The notes under the pieces: generated by a model
The model's database searches: none
The model's input: the letters and a program-made list of their open reading frames with translations, nothing else
What the model was told of the DNA's origin: nothing
Shown here: piece after piece, positions 1 through 5,244 of the stretch
Layout of the letters: the number at the start of each line of letters is the position of its first letter
How positions within the stretch are numbered: the first letter of the stretch is position 1
Assembly (NCBI RefSeq): GCF_002943415.1
Contig: NZ_PTQZ01000011.1
Span: forward strand, 1 to 5,244
From: Amnimonas aquatica
Lineage (GTDB): Bacteria > Pseudomonadota > Gammaproteobacteria > Pseudomonadales > Moraxellaceae
Direction of reading: 5' to 3'
DNA length: 5,244 nucleotides
Translations under genes and position numbers: made by a program

Positions 1-1
1 C

Positions 2-202
2 GGTCACCCGTTCTACGACAACGCGCCGGCGGCCGGTTTCAACGCCACCACCACGCTGAAGCGCTCCGACTTCGGCCTCGGCAAGTACGTGCCGGTGGTC
101 GGTGACGAGCTGACCGTCGAGATCACCGTCGAGGCCATCGAGGCCTCGGCCTGGCAGAAGGCGCTGGACAAGAAGGCCGCCGAGACCAAGGCCGAGAACT
201 GA
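2..202 (+). CDS. YceI-family protein, C-terminal part (partial at left edge)
   Basis: The reading frame is open from the left edge to TGA at 200-202 and gives 66 residues, beginning GHPFYDNAPAAGF and ending in a Lys/Glu/Ala-rich tail (KKAAETKAEN). The segment TLKRSDFGLGKYVP followed by VVGDELTVEITVEAIEA matches the end of the YceI domain, where a 'lxRsdFG...y.p.vGdev.i.i..ea' pattern forms the last strands of a lipocalin-like beta barrel. Family members are usually secreted or periplasmic proteins of about 190-200 residues. Some bind polyisoprenoid chains such as ubiquinone precursors, but the physiological role is often unknown. The start and any signal peptide lie outside the window. The gene is separated from mnmG by an intrinsic terminator, so it probably belongs to a different transcript. 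The family call is fairly safe; the ligand and function are not known. Confidence 0.82.
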   Translation, partial: GHPFYDNAPAAGFNATTTLKRSDFGLGKYVPVVGDELTVEITVEAIEASAWQKALDKKAAETKAEN

Positions 203-221
203 GCGGCGGCGGTTGCGCCGG

Positions 222-254
222 AAGGGGCCGGGCGGATCATCCGTCCGGCCCTTT
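222..254 (+). terminator. Intrinsic terminator after the YceI gene
   Basis: A GC-rich inverted repeat starts 20 bases after the YceI stop codon. Bases 225-235 pair with 241-251 over 11 positions (one G-U pair, 232 with 244) around the five-base loop ATCAT. The stem can extend outward through 224-252 (G-U), 223-253 and 222-254. The stem is followed by CTTTCGCTTTC-type sequence rather than a clean T-run, so the U-tract is weak, but the stem is long and stable. It should insulate mnmG from transcription of the YceI gene. Confidence 0.8.
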
Positions 255-304
255 CGCTTTCATGGCGCGGTAGCTGTGCAAAAGCAGCTGCTCAAAATTT
301 GAAC

Positions 305-334
305 TGGATGCCGGCCGGCCGCAGCCCGTATAAT
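305..334 (+). promoter_or_regulatory. Probable sigma-70 promoter for mnmG
   Basis: A perfect -10 hexamer TATAAT lies at 329-334 in otherwise GC-rich DNA, 56 bases before the mnmG ATG. The expected start of transcription is near 341, giving a leader of about 50 bases. The -35 element is poor: TGGATG at 305-310 with an 18-base spacer matches only three of six consensus bases. A better-looking TTGAAC at 299-304 is 24 bases away, too far for standard spacing, so activator help or -10-driven recognition is possible. The leader holds a small potential hairpin (358-362 with 368-372) just ahead of the ribosome-binding site. The -10 call is good; the -35 assignment is tentative. Confidence 0.6.
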
Positions 335-390
335 CGCCGCCCTCCCAGGTTAGGCGTCGCGCCCGCAGCGCGTCGACAGGCGGTCCGAGC

Positions 391-2339
<1,949 letters not shown>

Positions 2340-2340
<1 letters not shown>

Positions 2341-3002
2341 TGGCGAAGTCGCAGCGGCTGGCGGCCGACTGGCCGGCGCAGGCGGAACGCCGCCTGCGCG
2401 AGGGCATCGCGCAGATGGAGCTGTCCGCCGAAGTCGGGCCGGACGTGCTCGCGCGCCTGCTGGCCTACCTGGCCGGGCTGGTGAAGTGGAACCAGGCCTT
2501 CAACCTCACCGCCATCCGCGATCCGCTGGAGATGGTCGACAAGCACCTGCTCGACAGCCTGAGCATCCTGCCGCACGTGGGCGAGGGCGCGCTGATCGAC
2601 ATCGGCACCGGTGCCGGCCTGCCCGGCTTCATCATCGCGCTGGTGCGCCCGGATCTGCCGGTGACGCTGCTCGACTCCAACGGCAAGAAGACCCGTTTCC
2701 TCAAGCAGATGGCCGCCGAGCTGGACGTGGCCAATGTCACCGTGGTGACCGCGCGCTGCGAGGAACACGAGGGCAGCTATGCGCAGATCAGCAGCCGTGC
2801 CTTCGCCAGTCTCGCCGACATGGTCGACGGCACCGGACACCTGCTGGCGCCCGGCGGACGCTGGCTGGCCATGAAGGGCCACGTGCCGGCTGACGAGCTG
2901 GCCGCGCTACCCCCCGTCGCGGCACTCGAAAAGACCCCCGCATTGCGGGTACCCTTTGCAGCGGATGCCCGACACCTGATCGTGTTGCGGCCGGCGCAAT
3001 AA
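2340..3002 (+). CDS. rsmG: 16S rRNA (guanine(527)-N(7))-methyltransferase RsmG (GidB)
   Basis: RsmG transfers a methyl group from S-adenosylmethionine to N7 of G527 in 16S rRNA, in the decoding region of the 30S subunit. In several bacteria its loss gives low-level streptomycin resistance. The 220-residue product (E. coli about 207) shows the family order: LVKWNQAFNLTAIRDPLEM (47-65), KHLLDSL (68-74), the SAM-binding loop LIDIGTGAGLPG (85-96), the acidic-strand motif LLDSNGKKTRFL (110-121), SRAFASLADM (152-161) and GRWLAMKG (173-180). The start ATG at 2340 shares its A with the mnmG stop (TGATG), so translation is probably coupled. A G-rich stretch at 2324-2332 can act as ribosome-binding site. 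The N-terminal 30 residues are Ala/Arg-rich and somewhat longer than usual. The last 30 codons contain more rare codons (CTA, TTG, GTA, TTT, CGA) than the rest of the gene. Confidence 0.97.
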
Positions 3003-3028
3003 CAGGCAGGCGGCCACGGGCCGTCGCC

Positions 3029-3033
3029 GGGGA
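3029..3033 (+). promoter_or_regulatory. Ribosome-binding site of parA
   Basis: GGGGA lies six bases before the ATG at 3040. It supports this start, which also places the deviant Walker A motif at the usual distance from the N-terminus. In the same 37-base gap, CGGCC (3011-3015) and GGCCG (3019-3023) can form a very small hairpin with a three-base loop, probably without function. Confidence 0.6.
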
Positions 3034-3039
3034 ACTCCC

Positions 3040-3807
3040 ATGGACAAGATTTTTGCGGTCGCCAACCAGAAGGGCGGCGTCGGCAAGACCACGACCAGCG
3101 TCAACCTGGCCGCCTCGCTGGCGGCGACGCGCCGACGCGTGCTGCTGGTCGACCTGGATCCTCAGGGCAATGCCAGCACCGGTTCGGGCGTGTCCAAGAA
3201 CGAGCTCGAGCACACCATCTATGATGTGCTGCTGGGCGGCGTGCCAGCGGCCGACACGGTGATCGCGGTCGAGGGCGGCTACGATCTGCTGCCGGCCAAC
3301 GGCGACCTCACCGCCGCCGAGGTCGAGCTGCTCGACGTCGCGGAGAAGGAGCAGCGCCTGCGCCTGGCGCTGGCGCCGGTGGCCGGCCGCTACGATGCCA
3401 TCGTCATCGACTGCGCGCCGTCGCTGAGCATGCTGACCCTGAACGGCCTGGTCGCCGCCGACGGCGTCATCATTCCCATGCAGTGCGAGTACTATGCGCT
3501 GGAGGGGCTGGCGGCGCTGACCCGTACCATCGAGCGTGTAGCCGAGACCGCGAACCCGGGGCTGCACATCGCCGGCATCCTGCGCACCATGTTCGATCCC
3601 CGCAACACGCTGGCCAATGATGTGTCGCGCGAGCTCATCAGCCATTTCGGTGACCAGGTGCTCAACACCATCGTGCCGCGCAACGTGCGACTGGCCGAGG
3701 CGCCGGCGCACGGCCTGCCGGCGTTGCAGTACGACAAGCATTCTCGCGGCGCCATGGCCTACCTGGCGCTGGCATCCGAGCTGCTGCGCCGCCAGAAGCG
3801 CGGCTGA
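3040..3807 (+). CDS. parA: Chromosome-partitioning ATPase ParA (Soj family)
   Basis: ParA is a cytosolic, nucleoid-binding ATPase that dimerises with ATP, binds DNA non-specifically and is released when ParB stimulates hydrolysis. The resulting gradient moves ParB-parS complexes, and so the replication origin, apart. The 255-residue protein has the deviant Walker A motif KGGVGKTTT at 11-19 with signature Lys11 and catalytic Lys16, the LVDLDPQGNAST motif at 36-47, the Walker B strand AIVIDCAPS at 120-128 with Asp124, and the conserved NTIVPRNVRLAEAPAHG stretch at 209-225. There is no N-terminal helix-turn-helix, so it is the short chromosomal (type Ib-like) form rather than a long plasmid ParA. 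MinD is unlikely, because there is no C-terminal amphipathic membrane helix and parB follows directly. The gene starts 37 bases after rsmG and is followed 17 bases later by parB. Confidence 0.97.
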   Translation: MDKIFAVANQKGGVGKTTTSVNLAASLAATRRRVLLVDLDPQGNASTGSGVSKNELEHTIYDVLLGGVPAADTVIAVEGGYDLLPANGDLTAAEVELLDVAEKEQRLRLALAPVAGRYDAIVIDCAPSLSMLTLNGLVAADGVIIPMQCEYYALEGLAALTRTIERVAETANPGLHIAGILRTMFDPRNTLANDVSRELISHFGDQVLNTIVPRNVRLAEAPAHGLPALQYDKHSRGAMAYLALASELLRRQKRG

Positions 3808-3808
3808 G

Positions 3809-3814
3809 GGAGGA
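3809..3814 (+). promoter_or_regulatory. Ribosome-binding site of parB
   Basis: GGAGGA, the best Shine-Dalgarno match in the window, begins one base after the parA stop codon and lies ten bases before ATG 3825. It fixes the parB start and suggests parB is translated independently of parA even though the two are probably co-transcribed. Confidence 0.75.
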
Positions 3815-3824
3815 CAGACAGGCA

Positions 3825-4712
3825 ATGGCAACGACGAAGAAGAGGGGCCTCGGCGGAGGGCGCGGACTGGATGCCCTGCTGGGCACCGTGCGCAAGGTCC
3901 AGGAAGAGGTCACCGCCGTGGCCTCCGGCCAGGGCCCGGCCGGCGAGCTCAAGCAGCTGCCCATCGAGTGGCTGGAGCGCGGCCGCTACCAGCCGCGCCG
4001 GGAAATGGATCCCGAGGCGCTGCAGGAGCTGGCGGACTCGATCCGCGCCCAGGGCATCCTGCAGCCCATCGTCGTGCGTTCGCTGGCGGAGCGGCGCTTC
4101 GAGATCATCGCCGGCGAGCGCCGCTGGCGCGCCGCGCAGATCGCCGGCCTCGACAGCGTGCCCGCGCTCATCCGCGATTTCAGCGATGAAGCCGCGATCG
4201 CCCTGGCGCTGATCGAGAACATCCAGCGCGAAGACCTCAATCCGCTGGAAGAGGCGCTGGCCATGCAGCGCTTCGCCGACGAGTTCAAGCTTACCCACCA
4301 GCAGGTCGCCGACGCCGTCGGCAAGTCGCGCGTCGCCGTCACCAACCTCATGCGCCTGCTCGGCCTGCACGAGGAGGTGAAGCGTTCGCTGGCCCACGGC
4401 GACCTCGACATGGGCCACGCCCGCGCGCTGCTGGCGCTGCCGCAGGAGCAGCAGCTGGCGGCTTCGCGCCAGGTCGTGGAGAAGGGCCTGTCGGTGCGCC
4501 AGACCGAGGCGCTGGTGCGCCAGCTCTTGGCCGAGAAGCCCGACGCCGCACCGCGCGCGCAGGACCCGAACGTGCGCAAGCTGCAGGAGGACCTGTCCGA
4601 GCGCCTGGGCGCGGCGGTGCAGATCGACTGCAACGCGCGCGGCAAGGGCCGTCTGGTCATTTCCTACAATTCGCTGGATGAGCTGGACGGCATCCTGGCG
4701 CACATCCGCTGA
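3825..4712 (+). CDS. parB: Chromosome-partitioning protein ParB (Spo0J family CTPase)
   Basis: ParB binds parS sites near the origin, closes into a CTP-dependent clamp that slides along DNA, stimulates ParA ATPase and recruits condensin. The 295-residue protein shows the full chromosomal architecture. The N-terminal ParA-contact motif KRGLGGGRGLDALLG is at 6-20. The CTP-binding N-domain runs from LPIEWLERGRYQPRR (45-59) through the arginine-rich box GERRWRAA (97-104) and ENIQREDLNP (131-140). A central helix-turn-helix region (about 158-180, THQQVADAVGKSRVAVTNLM) reads parS. A low-complexity linker (about 236-250, KPDAAPRAQDP) leads to the C-terminal dimerisation domain ending LDELDGILAHIR. 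All the motifs I would expect are present, so the protein should be active. No recognisable parS lies in this window. The gene forms a pair with parA and is followed within eight bases by a START-domain gene. Confidence 0.97.
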   Translation: MATTKKRGLGGGRGLDALLGTVRKVQEEVTAVASGQGPAGELKQLPIEWLERGRYQPRREMDPEALQELADSIRAQGILQPIVVRSLAERRFEIIAGERRWRAAQIAGLDSVPALIRDFSDEAAIALALIENIQREDLNPLEEALAMQRFADEFKLTHQQVADAVGKSRVAVTNLMRLLGLHEEVKRSLAHGDLDMGHARALLALPQEQQLAASRQVVEKGLSVRQTEALVRQLLAEKPDAAPRAQDPNVRKLQEDLSERLGAAVQIDCNARGKGRLVISYNSLDELDGILAHIR

Positions 4713-4714
4713 GA
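4711..4714 (+). promoter_or_regulatory. Weak ribosome-binding site that favours GTG 4721 for the START gene
   Basis: GAGA overlaps the parB stop codon and lies six bases before GTG 4721. No comparable purine stretch precedes the alternative ATG at 4730. Together with the Arg gained in the signal-peptide n-region, this favours the GTG start. The match is short, so confidence is modest. Confidence 0.4.
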
Positions 4715-4720
4715 CCGGCC

Positions 4721-5244
4721 GTGCCGCGCATGCTCCTGCTGGCCTGCCTCGCCGCCCTCCCGGCGGCGTGGATGCCGGCGGCCTGGAGCAGCGACTGGGC
4801 GCTGCGCAAGCAGGACAGCGAGCGCGACATCCGCGTCTACCAGCGCGACCGCGACGACAGCGCCTACGACGACCTCTACGCGGTCACCCACATGCCCGGC
4901 AGCGTGGCCCAGGTCGAGGCCGTGCTGGCCGATGTCCCTGCCATGCCGGAATGGGCCTCGCGCGTGACCCATGCCCGCGTGCTCAAGCGCCAGAGCAGCG
5001 AGGCCTGGATCTACATGCAGTACAAGCTGCCGTATCCGTTCCGGGCTCGTGACGCCGTGGTGCGCCTGCGTCGCAGCCAGGATGACGGCGCCGTCACCAT
5101 CCGCTCGCAGTCGGTCAGCGGCTGGATCGCCGCGCAGCCCGAGCGTCTGCGCATGACCAACATGCAGACCACCTGGAAGCTGTCGCCGGCCGGCGGCAAC
5201 CAGGTCCGCGTCGAGCTCTGGGGCTCGGGAGAGCCCGGCGGGCT
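4721..5244 (+). CDS. START-domain protein with predicted signal peptide (partial, runs off right edge)
   Basis: The frame starting at GTG 4721 stays open for 174 codons to the window end. It is bounded upstream by TGA at 4679-4681, so the only plausible starts are GTG 4721 and ATG 4730. The N-terminus MPRMLLLACLAALPAAWMPAAWS looks like a signal peptide, with cleavage probably near residues 21-23. After it comes DWALRKQDSERDIRVYQRDR (25-44), the 'W.l....dgi.vy.R' opening of bacterial START (StAR-related lipid transfer) proteins. Then come a 'vl.D...mpeWas.v' segment, YKLPYPFRARDAV (101-113, the family's 'y..pwPv.dRD' motif), ERLRM and TTWKLSP. Such proteins have a helix-grip hydrophobic pocket. 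The bacterial ligands are mostly unknown, and export to the periplasm is an inference from the leader. It may be co-transcribed with parB, since no terminator separates them. The family call is good; the function is open. Confidence 0.8.
   Translation, partial: MPRMLLLACLAALPAAWMPAAWSSDWALRKQDSERDIRVYQRDRDDSAYDDLYAVTHMPGSVAQVEAVLADVPAMPEWASRVTHARVLKRQSSEAWIYMQYKLPYPFRARDAVVRLRRSQDDGAVTIRSQSVSGWIAAQPERLRMTNMQTTWKLSPAGGNQVRVELWGSGEPGG

Noticed and set aside
2876..2890. CACGTG palindrome in rsmG as a parS candidate
   Set aside because: Only the six-base core matches; the TTT/AAA flanks that ParB needs are replaced by GC-rich sequence.
3011..3023. Inverted repeat CGGCC/GGCCG between rsmG and parA as a terminator
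   Set aside because: A five-base stem with no T-run; it is common by chance in GC-rich DNA and is unlikely to stop transcription.
3617..4189. A 190-codon plus-strand frame spanning the end of parA and the start of parB
   Set aside because: It is out of frame with two strongly supported genes. Its product is Arg/Pro/Gly-rich low complexity, typical of a shadow frame.
4736..4747. Possible lipobox (LLAC) in the START-domain protein, suggesting a lipoprotein
   Set aside because: The Cys is at residue 9 from GTG 4721 (6 from ATG 4730), too close to the N-terminus for a normal lipoprotein signal peptide. The frame cannot be extended usefully upstream because of TGA at 4679.
4678..5052. A 124-codon plus-strand frame after parB
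   Set aside because: It overlaps the end of parB and the START-domain gene in a different frame. The START frame shows real family motifs; this one is Arg/Pro/Gly-rich without any.

Overview
This window looks like chromosomal DNA from a GC-rich proteobacterium, most likely a gammaproteobacterium. Third codon positions are overwhelmingly G or C. MnmG, RsmG, ParA and ParB are all of ordinary proteobacterial type, and the conserved MnmG cysteines fall at the same residue numbers I recall for E. coli. I cannot name the genus from sequence alone.

Layout, all genes on the + strand. Positions 2-202 hold the 3' end of a YceI-family (lipocalin-like) gene, closed by a strong intrinsic terminator hairpin at 222-254. 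Positions 255-390 are non-coding: an AT-rich pocket with palindromes (269-303), a perfect TATAAT -10 box (329-334) and a short leader. The housekeeping cluster follows: mnmG (391-2340), rsmG (2340-3002, overlapping mnmG by one base), parA (3040-3807) and parB (3825-4712). Eight bases after parB a further gene starts at GTG 4721 and runs off the right edge. It encodes a START-domain protein with a signal-peptide-like N-terminus.

How the genes work together. MnmG (with MnmE, not in the window) modifies the wobble uridine of certain tRNAs, and RsmG methylates 16S rRNA at G527, so the first two genes serve translation fidelity. ParA and ParB segregate and organise the origin region of the chromosome. 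This gidA-gidB-parA-parB order is a well-known conserved block, usually near oriC. Tight spacing and no visible terminator between 391 and 4730 suggest one transcript or overlapping transcripts, possibly continuing into the START gene.

I do not see an undescribed system here; the core is an ordinary housekeeping region. The points worth a second look are at the edges and in small details: a YceI gene instead of mnmE upstream, a START-domain gene instead of atp genes downstream, a short extra segment with an internal duplication in the MnmG C-terminal region, the palindromic pocket before the mnmG promoter, a codon-usage change at the end of rsmG, and no recognisable parS site in the window.
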